Assembly (NCBI RefSeq): GCF_024679095.1
Contig: NC_066535.1
Coordinates: 6,872,121 to 6,936,120 of the forward strand
DNA: 64,000 bases
Origin: Eriocheir sinensis
Lineage: Eukaryota; Arthropoda; Malacostraca; Decapoda; Varunidae
Reading direction: 5' to 3'
Under the pieces are notes generated by a model. That model was not told the origin of the DNA, did not search any database, and worked only from the letters and a program-made list of their open reading frames with translations. Every line of letters starts with the position of its first letter. Position 1 is the first letter of the stretch. Position numbers and translations under genes: made by a program. Shown here piece after piece: positions 1 to 12,654 of the stretch.

Positions 1-318
1 TTTAGTTGTATATGTGTTATCAAAACATAATAACACCATGTTTGATATTTTGACGTCTTGGCGACCCCAGGAAAAGAGCTTGGCGACCCCAGGGTTGGGA
101 AAGGGGGGTTTAGTGGCTGCTACATAGTGCTACAACCCTTTTACGACTCTACGTTCATTGCTATTGCAACCACTCTGTGCGTACTTCTAATAGCCATTTG
201 TGTTTCTATGTGGAAGTGATGTAACATTTAAACCATGAAAACGTGGAAATACGAACGGGTGGAGCGGAGCGAGACGTAGAGGAAACAACCATTTACCTGG
301 CTGCCTGCTGCCTGTCCG

Positions 319-349
<31 letters not shown>

Positions 350-3330
350 ACCTGCTCATTATTATAACCATCGCCTCATACTACTCCCCCTCTCCCCCAC
401 CTACCTCTCACATCCACTTTCTCTTACCCCCCCCCCCTCACACGTTCTACTAATAGCGCCCCTCCTCCCAGCCATTCAGTCCTGCCTTTCTCACTCACTC
501 CGCTATCTTGCTCTCGCTTTGCCTCCTCACATCGTAAATCTCGGCATTGACACATATTACTTTCGCCTAAATTGTTTTGTGATGCAGGAAACGTAATAAA
601 AACGAGAGCATTAATCCGAATCCCATTTATATTAAAACGATTCATATAACTGCTGATGATATATATACGTATAGTCTGATAGCAAGTAAAAACAAGTGTT
701 AATAAAACTATTTGTATATTTATCATCATTATCGTTGTCATCGTTTTATATTACCATCATAATTATTATTTTTTACCTATTATTATTGTTATGGCTGTAT
801 TTTTTATCATATTATTGCTATCGTTAATATACCATCATCATTATCAATATCACTGTCATCATCATCATCATCATCATCGTCATCATCATCATCCTTCTTG
901 CCGGCCTCATCATTATTGTTATCGTGGGGTCCTGCTGAGAGAGCGCTGCTACGTATATTCTCCGCTGCCTCGCATTACCATTTCATTCCCTCTCTCTTTG
1001 TTCTCCGAGAGTGATGTTGTGTGCCCGTGTGCCGTACTCACTCTTATCTACCCTCACACACCCACCGCATGATGAGGAGTCAAGCGTGCGCGGCTGATAT
1101 ATCCCTGCGCTCTACCGTGGCCGTGGGTGAGGGGATGAGTGGGTTGAGAGGGGCACCGCCATAACAGACTAAGTAAAGACCAGGACCAAACAGAGGCATA
1201 TTACAAAGTTCCTCTAAAAAAATCTTATCTTAATTTATCTTGAATTCCGAGGTCTAAAATTAAAGGTGTTTCTTCTCTTCATGACTGGGCGACCTGAATA
1301 TTTCTACTGACTCTCTTTCTCTCTATCTTTCCTGACTGACTTTTCTCTTTTCATCTTACACGTACATTTTGGCCGACCTAACTTACCAACATGAACATCC
1401 TAGCACGTAGATGGCGCTCAGCGGTTACTACATGATTTACGTTTCCTATCCGGCCAATAATAATATATATAAGCTTAGCCTTGGCAGGAACCGTAACGAG
1501 CCGTGCTGAAAATCATCGCCCTCCACACACTGTGCCCGCACTCACTCGCTGCTGACAAAAAATTTCCATCGCTTCATGTTTACTACCTCTGCGACTGCTG
1601 CCTCCAACCCTACTGTTCCTGCTCCTGTCATATACATGAGAACATTTATATACAAATGATAATGATGGTGGTGATGACGATGCTGCAGCTGCAGCTGATG
1701 ATGATGATGATGATGATGATGATGACCAAGAGAAAGAGATGAAGACGATGGCACCGGTGGTGCTGGTGAATAACAGTAATTATAATGATATTAATAGAAG
1801 TAATAATTAATGTAAGTTATTATTGTTATCATAATTGCAATAATTTGCTGATAAAAGTTATCATAATGATAGCAAAAACAACGAAAACAACAAAGACAAC
1901 AACAGCAGAAACAAACACAACAACACCGGTCCCTACCAAGTGGTCGAGGTCAACAGAGCTACATCGATCTGGGCCACGCGGGAGGCTGCAGGCGGGGAGT
2001 AGGAAGGCACCCCTTCCTCGCCCCCTCCTCCCAACACCTTGATGTGGCCCTGCGCGCTACGTGACCACCACACGCCGCCCTCCTGAACACCTCCACACCC
2101 ACACCGTGAAGCACTCTCATCCCTCGAGTGGCAGCCAGTCAGCCTTCCAGCCAGCCTGCACGCCCACGCCGCCAACTCAAGCCCCTCTGTGAGCCAGGCA
2201 GCCTTATCGAAATTATGCCGCTCTGACGCACGCCGTGCCCGCCTTCAACTACTCCCCCCGGCCTCCACCAGCACCAGCGTTGTGTCGGGCCGCACATTCG
2301 TTACCCGAACAGCAAAAATCCGGCTCCGGAATCACGAGTAATTATATTGTGTGCAATGAATCTTAGGCTTATTTTACCGCGCCCGATGCGTGTAGATTAA
2401 ATGCGAGTTATTAAAACTTGGATAACGTGTAAAATCTACAGGGCTGTTATTATATTACAAAGCAATTACAAGCAACAATATACTTTTATTCTGAATTTTT
2501 TCCATGTTTACGTTACTAAGAAACGAAAAAATAAATGCCAAACTTAACTACGAGAACATGATGCTTGCATGAAGAAACATCTGTATATGCATATTTGGCT
2601 CCTTTTAGAAACCATTACACAGCCGAGCTCTGCGCCGTGCCTCCCCTAGCCAGCGACGCCGCTCAGCAGCCGCATTTGAAGGACGGGAACGACACTTAAA
2701 CTCGCAACGGGTCCCGACGAGCCCCTGACCACCAGTGACGACCGTGTGGGTGACGGAGCACGAGAGGCACAACACTCAGGCAGCGCAGGGGCCAACGGCG
2801 CCCCGCCACTGGTGAGCCAAGCGACCTAACCGTCCGCAGTGGCTGGATGGGCCACCGACCTTTGAAGATCCCTCCTTCAGATGGACAAAGCGACCTTAAA
2901 ACACCTTTCAGAGGCGGCCCTAACCGTGTTACCCCAGGTGGCACGGCGGCGAGGGACCCAGGAGGGGCGAGGCAAGGAGGGGGGCGGCGGGACACGGCCT
3001 GTGGTGTGCTGCTGGGCGTGATGGCTGCAGCAGCGGAGCGGTGAAGGATCTAAGCGATTTGAATACGTTGAATAATAGTCTTTGAAATATATGAATGCTC
3101 ATAATGGAGGTCTTAATGTTCATTCGAGAAGGACCAAAATTATCTGGAGCGTCTGGAGCTGCGCCACTGATGGCCGCGATGGATTCCCTGCCAGGTCGTT
3201 GCTCCGCTGAAAGATGAATAAGAGAAAAAAGGAAAAGAGGCGAAGGCATTTGCGTGGTGCGGAGGTCGTCATCTCTCTTATGCATGCAAATAATCTCCGT
3301 AAAGATATGAGCCAAAAATAGGCATGTAAA
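1..3330. other. Mostly unique AT-rich DNA with short SSRs; no gene recognised
   Basis: No reading frame here resembles a protein family. It holds a (CTGC)n run at about 314-350, a (CAT)n run at about 855-890 and an (ATG)n run at about 1697-1724. A GC-richer patch at 1925-2330 and 2600-3060 has no long convincing frame and could be non-coding exon or promoter sequence, but nothing proves it. The remainder is AT-rich intergenic sequence. Confidence 0.6.
57..105 (-). mobile_element. Possible hAT-type transposon terminus (relic)
   Basis: Read on the minus strand, the stretch contains TTCCCAACCCTGGGGTCGCC, and a second TGGGGTCGCCAAG lies about 22 bp further in. A GGTTCCCAACC..GGGGTCGC..AC motif close to the end is typical of hAT (Charlie-like) terminal repeats. 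The expected CAG terminus is not intact and no second terminus or target duplication is visible. This is only a motif resemblance. Confidence 0.25.
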
Positions 3331-3332
3331 AT

Positions 3333-3640
3333 GCATAACATCATCATCATCAGCTTGCATCATTCTAGTGCGGGCCATTGGCCTCTCTCAAACGTTACTT
3401 TTAGTTTGTCCTTTGCCTCTTGTCTCCAGACTCGATGTAAACGTTCCGCAAACTTCTTACATTCATCACACCACCTGCTGAACAGCCTCCCCTTGGATCT
3501 TCTTTATCAGTTATTCCCCACTAGGGTTACTTTGTCAGTCATCTGCTGTCCTGTCTCCTACTGGGTGTCTTGACCATAGCCGTTTCTTGACTTTAATTGC
3601 TTTCATGTCATCTAATTTTGTCTGTTATCTTATTAATGTG
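3333..3640 (-). mobile_element. RTE-type LINE 3' end (C-terminal tail of the ORF, decayed)
   Basis: Read on the minus strand, this is the extreme C-terminal tail of an RTE-clade retrotransposon polyprotein. Pieces such as W-S-R-H, RW-TDKVT, a KR-KGR-R-W-DE stretch and a final QW follow the pattern W-x-GH-x-xR...RW-T...KR-x-GRP-x-RW-D...QW that ends RTE ORFs. The frame is broken by stops and at least one shift. The element ends in a short run of GAT triplets (CATCATCATCATCAG on the plus strand near 3341-3353), as RTE elements commonly end in short tandem triplets. Nothing upstream (reverse transcriptase, endonuclease) is present, so this is a 5'-truncated dead copy. The call rests on pattern recall, not an alignment. 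Confidence 0.55.
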
Positions 3641-3782
3641 CAGTGATTCCCAGATCAGGCCAAGGGTGAGCGACATATAAAAATCATATAAATAAATAAA
3701 TAAACAAATACATAAACAAAATATTTACACTGAAATTAAAATTTCGCTTCCAGCACGATTTTCACCTCATATACATACGGGT

Positions 3783-3912
<130 letters not shown>

Positions 3913-4390
3913 GAAGAGGAAAGGAGAGGAAAGGAGGGAGAAAGATAATGAAAGGGAGGAGAGATTATAGGAGATGAGGGAATGAAGATGGGATGAACGG
4001 AAGGACGGGAGAATTAATGAAAAAAAGAATGGATGAATGAGTTAATGAATGAAGAAAGAAGTGACGGAGGGGAGGGGGAAGGGAGAGAAGTAGGGAGGGA
4101 CTGAGAAGAGGAAGAGCAGGAAGAGAGGAATGAATGGATGGAAGGAAGGAGAGAAAATGAGACGAAACATGATAAGGAAAGCAAGTGGAAAGAACGGAAA
4201 AGCGGAGGGAGGGAGAGAGGGAGAGAGGAACTGAGAAAAGCGAGATCTGACATCGAGAGAGGGAAGTTGAACAGGGCCCGGCAAGTACCTTCTCCATCCT
4301 GGCATCAAGTGAGCCGGCGGTAGATTGGACTGTCACTGATTCTGCTCTTGTAAGTCCTAAGCGTTAAGCCCGGAGTGGCAGCAATACTAG

Positions 4391-4391
4391 T

Positions 4392-4463
<72 letters not shown>
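4391..4463. repeat. (TG)n microsatellite
   Basis: About 70 bp with one interruption near its start. Confidence 0.95.
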
Positions 4464-4464
<1 letters not shown>

Positions 4465-4699
4465 TGGTGGGGAGTATTAGCACGCCACTATAACTTCATT
4501 TAACCTTTATCTTTTTGGCTTTTCCTTCTTTTCTTTAACAGGGGTACCATATTGCAGGCATTTTCTTTACCCCTCTGATACATATATATCAAGTCGATTC
4601 CGTACAAGTCCGTCCCTGTCTCCCGCAACACAACACAAACCTCACACACAAAACCTTCGAACACAAAACACAATACCGAGCCGCTGCAATACAAAATGA

Positions 4700-4909
4700 A
4701 AATCCGTGTCCCTGCTTTCTCCATTCCTCTTTTTTTTTTACTCTACGCCCGAGCTTGTTTTGCAATTCCGGGCTTCGCTTCTGGCATTTTCTCTTTCCGT
4801 TCCTCCTCCCGAATTTCGGCTTCTCTTTCACGGGCGCGCAGGTGAATCGCTTCTCTTCCTTATGCATGGTCTGGTATCCTCCTCCGTCTTATTCTCTTTT
4901 ATTTCTTCC

Positions 4910-4945
<36 letters not shown>

Positions 4946-5494
4946 CGCCCGTCTCTCCGATATTGCTTACGCTTGTATTCCGTACCGTTCTGCCTCTCCC
5001 CTCTCTCTCCATCTAATGCTTCACTCTCCTTCTCGTTCTGTTTTTATTCCTCGTTGCTTATCTTCCCTTATTAATGGCTTCCTTCCCTCCTTCCTCTCCT
5101 GCTTTATTATTTCTTCCCTTCTACTTATTTGTATGCTTTATTTGCCTGCACTCTTCCCCTTGCTATTAATTTCCCGTATTAAGTTAACTTCTAATTTCCT
5201 CGGTGTCGTCTTCACTTCCTCTTCCTATTCTTCATCTTTCCCTGTGGACCTCTTCGTTAAGTTTCCTTCCCCACTTCTCCCTCCTCTTGCTGTTGCTCCT
5301 CCTCCTCCTCCTCCTCCTCCTCCACAAGCTTTATAAACTTTCCATCCTATATCAGCAACTTCATCGTGTGCGTCTCCTCCTTCCTGCTCCCTTTTTTATC
5401 GCTTCCTTTTGTAATATTGCCTCATACTGCTCTTGGCTGTTTGTTTACTTCGCCTTTTACGTTATGCAATATATGCGGACAGTTTCTCATTTCT
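4700..5494. repeat. Pyrimidine-rich low-complexity tract
   Basis: The plus strand is C/T-rich with few purines, plus a (GTCT)n at about 4913-4932 and a (CTC)n at about 5299-5325. Open frames in it are S/L/F/P strings produced by composition. No protein homology is visible. Confidence 0.7.
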
Positions 5495-6325
5495 CTACTC
5501 CTCTGTTTCCTTGTCCTCCTTTTACGTTCAAATAAACAACTACCTCACCAGCTCTTTCAGGCTAATATTTATCTCTTTCTACACGTCATCTTGCCCTTGT
5601 CATCACCCATGTTCCCTTGGCTGCACAATGTATCTAGGCTGTATTTCGTTTTTCTACTCCTCCTCGGTTTTTCTTATCCTTCTTTTACGTTCACAGATGA
5701 AACTACCTCACCAGCATCTCTTTCATTTAATAACTTCTTTCTTACTGCACGCCTTCTTGCTCTTGTCGTTCATCTACGTTACCTCGGTTACACTTTATAT
5801 CGGAGCTGTTTCTAGTCTTTCTACTCCTCCGTTTATCCTTCTTATACTTTCAAATATACACCTACCTCAACAGCATCTCTCTTTTAGTTCATTACTACTC
5901 TCCTCCTACACGTCTTCCTACCTTTTCCATCATCCACGTTCCCTGCAACTCGTCTTTCTACTCCTCCTTTTCTTATCCTCATTTTACTTTCAAATACACA
6001 ACTACCTCACAAGCGTCTTTTTCATTTCAATACTACTGTTTTCCTACACTGCCCTTCCCACCACCCATGTTCCCTGTAATTCGTCTTTTTACTCCTCCTT
6101 CCTTTTCTTATCCTCATTTTACTTTCAAATACACAACTACCTCACAAGCGTCTTTTTCAATTCAATACTACTGTTTTCCTACACGTCTCCCAGCCCTTCC
6201 CATCATCCATGTTCCCTGTAACTTATTTTTTTCTACTCCTCCTTCCTTTTTTATCCTCTTTTTACTTTCAACTACTTATTCCCTACACGTCTTCCTGCCC
6301 TTCCAATCATCCACGTTCCCTTGCT
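5495..6325 (+). repeat. Degenerate tandem array, 6 units of about 131-167 bp
   Basis: Units begin near 5495, 5654, 5821, 5958, 6089 and 6233, each with CTACTCCTC or a close variant. They share, in order, a TTTCAAATACACAACTACC-like block, a CCTACACGTC block and a final CATCCA(T/C)GTTCCCT block. The two units at about 5958 and 6089 are most alike and the first two are most diverged, so the array decays towards its left end. The plus-strand frame across it (about 260 codons) is a consequence of the repetition and not a recognised protein. Confidence 0.75.
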
Positions 6326-6539
6326 CACACACACCCTCGAGGCTTCCTGTTGTAGTGTGCCCCCGCCCCACCTCAGCGTTCATTAGGTGCGTCGTGGGTC
6401 TGATGCTACTTGGCGGGAAGAGTGAGGGCGGCATCAAAGGGCCTTGTGGTGGTGTGTCACAACAGCCGACTTGTCAACATCCCGTCGCGACCCCGGAATG
6501 TTTTCGAGAAGGGATCCCTCGCTCATCATCCCTTTGATT

Positions 6540-7020
6540 CCCCACTTAACCTCTCCTCCACCACCACCACCACCACCCCTTTGTCTCTTTTCCCTCTCGC
6601 CGCCTCCTCCTTAGCTTCCTTCCTCTTCTCTTCGCTGCCATGTCTCTTTTTCTTCTTTGTGTCTTCTTAAATTAATCTCTTTTTATCTCCTTCTGATGTC
6701 TTTATGCATTTGCTCATATTGTATTCTCCTCCTTCTCCTTCTCCTCCTCCTCCTCCTCATCCTCATCCTCATCATCATCATCATCATCATACTTTTTCTC
6801 TTCTTCCTCTTCCTTCTTCCTCGTTATCTTTCTTTCTTTCCTTCATTCTCGTCCTCTTAATCTCCCTCTTCCTCGGTCTCGTCCTCCTCTTCCTCCTTGT
6901 TATCATCTTAGTTCTCGTCGTCAGCGTCTTTCTCTACCCTCCTCCTCCTCCTCCTTCTCCTCCTACTCCTCCTCCTCCTATTTAGTTCGATTTTCCTCTT
7001 TCTCTCCTCCTTCCTTGCCT
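6540..7020. repeat. Pyrimidine-rich tract with (TCC)n and (CAT)n runs
   Basis: Contains CACCAC repeats near 6557-6575, CTC/CAT runs at about 6727-6790, and TCC runs near 6940-6980. No gene recognised. Confidence 0.7.
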
Positions 7021-7560
7021 CATTTTCCACTCTCTGCTCCTTTAATTCCTCTCCCTCATCGTCTGTTAGGTGACCCCACGTCCACTTTTCCCCTCCCTCT
7101 TCGTCTCATGTCGCCGCCCTTGTAAATCTTCTAGTTTCGCTTCACTCAGGAAATTTTCGTCGCGTTGAGTCACCGGCGGAAAATATTAGGTTTGGACGTG
7201 GCACGGAGGGGACGAAGGTAGGGACGAAGGGCTTTTATTTTTTAAGACTGTCTGGTAGTGTGATTTTGGTTAGCTTTTTTATGGTAGTGGTGACGCTTGT
7301 GCAGGTGTTACGGGTGTTGTTGTTGGTGGTGGTGGTGGTGATGAAAGGGTGGTAAAGGGGAGGTACTTAACAGCTTGTGCTTTTGTGTTCGTGTTACGGA
7401 ATTTCGGTTTCCTCTCTTCGTCTCTGTTTCGTTTTCTACTGACATTTTTTCTGCGGGTTAATTAGACGGGGACTGCTTTAAATGTTTTTTCTCTCGTTTT
7501 CTCTTCCTCTTTCTTTCTCTTTTTCTCTTCCTCTCTCTCTAGTTCGTGTATGTTCATCTA

Positions 7561-7561
<1 letters not shown>

Positions 7562-7618
<57 letters not shown>
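7562..7618. repeat. (AC)n microsatellite
   Basis: Pure run of about 55 bp. Confidence 0.95.
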
Positions 7619-7620
<2 letters not shown>

Positions 7621-7949
7621 ATACATGCAGAACCACTACTAATACAAGGCAAATTAGCCGTTCGGGTGATGTATTGCAATAGAAACTAATTTGTAAACGT
7701 AATTGCACTCACCAAAAGATACAAACATTACAGAATACCATTACTCGCGTTTGGGGGTCACTGCAGTATTTCCTTTTTTGTATCACTTTTTACCCTATAT
7801 CATCCTCTTCCTTCTCCTACCTCCTTTTCTTTTGAAGTGTAAAATCGGAGGGAAAACATCTGCGGCGGCGAATGCAGTGACCAATGCACTGGTTTTCGCA
7901 TCCGATTGTGGCAATAAATATGAGTGATAGTGGCGACCATTGAGAGGGG

Positions 7950-8080
7950 GACTGTAGCACCAGCACCAGCACCAACACCACCTCTATTACTACCACTACC
8001 ACCACCATCATTACTACCAACAGCGACAACACCAGAAGCAGCGGTAGTAGTAGTAGTAGTAGTAGTAGTAGTACAAATTC
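7950..8080. repeat. Degenerate ACC/ACT trinucleotides and (GTA)n
   Basis: CAC/ACC-rich stretch at 7959-8030 followed by a (GTA)n of about 30 bp ending near 8073. Confidence 0.8.
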
Positions 8081-8448
8081 AGCTGAAACTGTACATATTT
8101 CTTATTTCTTCCCCCCATTACTGGAACTGGTGCTGTTGTTGTGCTCAAAAATCAAGCAAGAACGAAATGCAAAGCCATAAATAACAAAAAAAGTTATAAA
8201 AAATCAGCAGGGCAAAACAAATATTTGGAACTCACTTTCAACAATTGGCGAAGGGTGCGGAGGAAGGGAACAGAGGAGGAGGAGGAGGGGGGAGGGCTAG
8301 GGAGGATAGGGGGTAGAGCTAATGGGAAGGAGTAACAGAAGGGTCAGGGAAGGGCGGAGGGTAGAGGACGTGCAGATGGGTGAGTATTAAGGGAAGAGGA
8401 GAGGGATCGTCGGTGAGACTTTATAATATTATTCATATGTCGAAATAT

Positions 8449-8810
<362 letters not shown>

Positions 8811-9014
8811 AAGTGAGCGGGCGGGCGAGCGGGCGGGCCAGCGAGCGAGCAAGGGAGAGCGAGCAAGCTAGAGCAAGAGTGTTAATGCAATTCTATTTTA
8901 TGTATGTTTGTATATATGCTTCCTTGCTCGACTATATAACGAAAGCTTATTAATGAAAACCAAATAAACCGTAATTAATCCCTCATGTCTATTCCTTATG
9001 GCGGTTCAAATCAA

Positions 9015-9365
9015 GGCGGTGGCTGAGTCGTCAAAGTCAGGTCAGGAGGACGCGAGTTCAATCCCCGCCCGGTGCCACCAAGCTGGGATTTTTCAGCCGC
9101 CGCCACGTGGCTTAAAACTACCCACATGCTGTCCAGAAGACCACCTATCAACCCGGACTCAAGATTCTAGGATCAAAGATGAGCTCTGGGAGGGCAGCAT
9201 GAGCCAATGCAAGATGGCGCCACTATAAACACTCGCCTGCGCCAGAACGGGCTGGGCCGACCATCAGGACCCACCAGAAAGAAGCCGACCATCAGGATCC
9301 ACCGGGAAGAAGCCTACCGGCGCAATAGGCCGCAATGTAAAAAAAAAAAAAAAAAAAAAAAAAAA
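9015..9365 (+). mobile_element. tRNA-derived SINE with poly(A) tail
   Basis: The head has a good RNA polymerase III A box (TGGCTGAGTCGT at about 9021-9032) and a B box (GAGTTCAATCC at about 9053-9063). The ends GGTGGC and GCCACC could pair as an acceptor stem, so the head derives from a tRNA. The body follows, then a poly(A) run of about 28 bp at 9338-9365. The same body (ACATGCTGTCCAGAAGA and what follows) is present on the minus strand at 63040-63290, which shows it is an interspersed family. A 28 bp stretch in the 3' part is duplicated in tandem (about 9259-9286 and 9287-9314), a private change of this copy. No clear target-site duplication is visible. Confidence 0.85.
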
Positions 9366-9839
9366 GCTTCATCTCATAATATTTCAATACACAATAACAT
9401 GGGATTCTAATCTCCTCTTGCAGCTATACTGTTCCTCTTTTCTCGAATGTCTCATCTTCCACGCAGGTCTTTCTTCTGTTGCTCTCCTTCAATTTACACT
9501 ACTGCAATACCCCACAAAGAACTCCTTCCTTCCTTCCTTGCAAAATTCATTCACTTGTTTCTTCCCTCGCCAAATATAATTACCAATGACTGACAGCCGC
9601 CTCGTTCTACCTTCCACTTCTTCGCCACTTTCTGCTTTCGTCCCTTCCCACGTTCCCTTCTTCCTACTGTCCTGCCCTGATATTGATTCCTGTTCTCCAT
9701 TCTTCTTTTCCGGGTCACTGAGATATTGGAATATTAAGGTCAACAAGTGAGAGGTGAAGAGCCGGAACCGCTTCAAATAAAAAGGCTTCCCTCTTAAGCC
9801 TACACCTCTCAGCCCTACTCTCTCCCTCTTAACACTTCC

Positions 9840-10055
9840 CCTTCTTCTGGTTCTCCATGCTGCTGCTCCTGCTACTACTAGTCTTCCTCCTCCTCCTCTT
9901 CCTCCTCCTCCTCCCTCTACTTCTACTACTACTGCAGCTACTACTATAACTACAACTCTTCTACTACTATATTGCTACTACAACTACTACTACTACTACT
10001 ACTACTACTAAAAAGAAAAAAAAAAAGAAGACGAAGAAGAAGAAGAAGAAGACAG
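9840..10055. repeat. (CTC)n, (CTA)n and (GAA)n trinucleotide cluster
   Basis: Consecutive imperfect trinucleotide runs with no gene. Confidence 0.85.
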
Positions 10056-10073
10056 ATTAAGAGTTATTCCTTT

Positions 10074-10076
<3 letters not shown>

Positions 10077-10134
<58 letters not shown>
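10077..10134. repeat. (TG)n microsatellite
   Basis: Pure run of about 57 bp. Confidence 0.95.
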
Positions 10135-10136
<2 letters not shown>

Positions 10137-10639
10137 CGTGTGGATGTGAGTGCTCTTAATTTGATTTTCAGTAAACAAAATTCTCCATTATACTTTATTC
10201 TTATTTCCACCTTCCTCCTACTCCTCCCCCTTCGGCATCACATTCATCAATTTATACACCCTTCTTCTCCCCTTCCTCCCTTCCTCCCCTCCCTATGTCC
10301 ATCCTTCCTTCGCTCGTCTACCCAGTGGCACCAGGAACCACTTTGTCTCTCTAACCTCCTAACTCTCCCCTCCTCTCTTACTCTCTTATCCTTGGACTGA
10401 ACAACCTACACACACCACGAAGGTATTGTCAGACGCTTCGGCCTCTCACTTCACCTATTTCCAAAGACCAAACAGATTATTCCGGTTCAAATGAGTGTTT
10501 TTTGGGCTCATGGTACAGAAGAAGGATCAAACTACCATCAGCGTCATGAAACTACCCTGGAACTGCCCAAAACTCCTACCAGAACCGTGTTAAATATATC
10601 TACTTGGGCGGCGTAATGTTTAAGAGTATGACCCAGTTG

Positions 10640-10677
10640 GTTAGGTTAAGTTAGCTTAGGTTAGGTTAGGTTAGGTT
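10640..10677 (+). repeat. Interstitial telomere-like (TTAGG)n run
   Basis: Contains about six TTAGG pentamers, two of them in variant form (TTAAG, TTAGC), with four perfect copies in a row near 10656-10675. TTAGG is the ancestral arthropod telomere repeat. The run is short and flanked by ordinary sequence, so it is interstitial. Confidence 0.75.
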
Positions 10678-10743
10678 TTCCCATACTCCATCACTGCCTC
10701 CCTCCAGCACCCAACGCCCTTTGTTATCACTTATTACGGTCTG

Positions 10744-10817
<74 letters not shown>
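10744..10817. repeat. (TC)n-(AC)n compound microsatellite
   Basis: About 50 bp of TC followed by about 22 bp of AC, with a (CTC)n close by at about 10845-10870. Confidence 0.95.
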
Positions 10818-10962
10818 AGCTTGTTCTATTCACTTATTTCAATCTCCTCCTCCTCCTCCTCCTCCTCCTCCTTCTACGCCATCGTCTAAAAATGTATGCA
10901 GACGTTAAGAGCTCGCTTCCCTTCGCAGGTGAGGAGGAAGCGAGAAAATGGAGATGGCGATA

Positions 10963-11385
10963 GTGGAGGAGGAGGAGGAGGAGGAGGAGGAGGAGGAGGA
11001 GGAGGAGGAGGGAGGAAGGGAGGAGCAGGAAGAGGAGGAAGAGAAAGTAGATGAAGCAGTAGTAGTAGAAGAACAAGAACAGGATCAAAAACAAGAAGAA
11101 GAAGAAGAAGAAAAAGAAAAAGAAGAAGAAAAAGAAGAAAAAAAAGAAAAAGAAGAAGACGAAGACGAAGACGAAGACGATGAAGAAGAAGAAAAAGAAG
11201 AAGAAGAAGAAGACAGGAGGAGGAAGAGAAGAGGAGAAAACAAATAATGGAGTTGCAACAAGGAGAAGGAAGATTTAAGAAGAGGAGAAGCCTGGTAACG
11301 TGAGATCAATGTGGAGGACAAAAGAGATGACGACGAGGAGGAAGAGGAGGAGGAGGAGAAGGAGGAGGAGGAGGAGGAAAAAAGT
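10963..11385. repeat. Purine-rich GAG/GAA domain
   Basis: (GAG)n at 10963-11015, then degenerate GAA/GAC triplets and further GAG runs to about 11380. The poly-Glu frame across it is compositional. Confidence 0.85.
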
Positions 11386-11467
11386 AAGTCTCGGTATGGC
11401 AATTAAATCCTCATCTATAATGCAACCACGTTAATCCATTAGTAACATTTAGCCGATTACACAAACA

Positions 11468-11556
<89 letters not shown>

Positions 11557-11607
11557 ACTGTCTATCTATCTATCTATCTATCTATCTGTCTATCTATCTG
11601 TCTATCT
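11468..11607. repeat. (AC)n followed by (TCTA)n
   Basis: About 86 bp of AC, then TATC tetranucleotides at about 11561-11607. Confidence 0.95.
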
Positions 11608-11974
11608 ATCACCTTGTCAATTAAGAGAGGAAGCCTTCTACCTGTGTCCTACCTGTGCCCTATCTTCACTACCTGCCTCCTACATCTTTTCCTTAGCTCC
11701 ATCTCTTCCCTTTACACTTCCTCTTCCTTTGTCTTCCTCCTTTCCTCACGTCTTCCCTGTGTAAAGTTGAATGACCAAAAACATGATACTGAAATACAAA
11801 TACCAACAGCTTTCACTATTCTTTAACATCAATCTCCTTCCTTCCTGTATGCCATTCCATTCCTTTCTCTAGCTCCTGCAGGTAGCGAAGGAGGCAGGAT
11901 GCAGCTCAAAGACGACTGCCTTTCCGCCGCTACTGTTCTCTATTCATTTATTTTCCTCCTTCCTTTCCAACCTT

Positions 11975-12440
11975 AGGGGCTGAACCGTACAAGGAACGAC
12001 TCAAGAGACTCAATCTCTTTACACTGGAGAAAAGACGCCTACGAGGGGATATGATTCAAGTCTTCAAATACCTGAAAATTTTCAATAATGTCTATTACTC
12101 CAAATTGTTTGAACTGCAAACCAACTCAAGAACTAGAAATAACGGTTTACCTATTCAGTCGAGTCGATGTAACACAGACATTGGAAAGAGTTTCTTTTCA
12201 AACCGAGTCATCCGCCACTGGAACAATCTTCCCTTAGAAGTAGTAAATGCGAATACCATCAACTCCTTCAAATATCGAATCGACCGTCATTTCGTTGAGT
12301 CAGGAATAAACTGAATACCGAGTTGCTTTCATCTGCTTTCCAGGCCCCAAGTGGCTGTCGAGTAGATTAAATCACCAAAGCGGGCAACCTCGTAATGAGC
12401 CAATAGACTTTATGTTGCCTGCATGTTCATGTTTCCACGT
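11975..12440 (+). mobile_element. CR1/jockey-like LINE, 3' fragment
   Basis: The frame at about 11985-12314 encodes the extreme C-terminal tail of a CR1-type ORF2. Landmarks are an LEKRRLRGDMIQVFKYL motif, then SSRCNTDIGKSFFSNRV, RHWNNLPLEVVNANT and a final INSFKYRIDRHF. This order is diagnostic of the tail of CR1/jockey-like reverse transcriptase proteins. The 3' flank, with GAGCCAATAGACTTTATG and then repeated TTCATGTTTCCACG-like words, resembles the 3' UTR of these elements in arthropods. The reverse-transcriptase and endonuclease domains are absent, so it is a 5'-truncated insertion. The tail frame is open to a TGA at 12312. Confidence 0.85.
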
Positions 12441-12654
12441 TTCCATGTGTCCTTATTCTCTCCCTCCTTCCCCACCTTCATATCACTCTTAAAGGTCTTG
12501 ATGAATGCTAAAAACTTGCCATAATCAAGAAATCACAAGCTGCTAGAAGTGAAACGGGAGAGGAAGGTACGTGGACATAATGCAAGGCATAAACAAAAAC
12601 AGTTTGTAAGGAAGGAAACAAAGCCGCATGTAAAGTAAGACCATTTCAGCAAAA

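Noticed and set aside
1463..1475. TATA box (TATATATAAG) as a promoter
   Set aside because: No supported gene lies downstream, and such words are frequent in AT-rich DNA.
9018..9090. A genuine tRNA gene
   Set aside because: A and B boxes are present, but the sequence continues into a family-specific body and poly(A), and the body recurs at 63 kb, so it is a SINE head.
10640..10677. A true chromosome end
   Set aside because: Only about six TTAGG units, with unique sequence on both sides.
12051..12314. Independent host gene encoding an 87-residue protein
   Set aside because: The sequence is the standard C-terminal tail of a CR1-type LINE.
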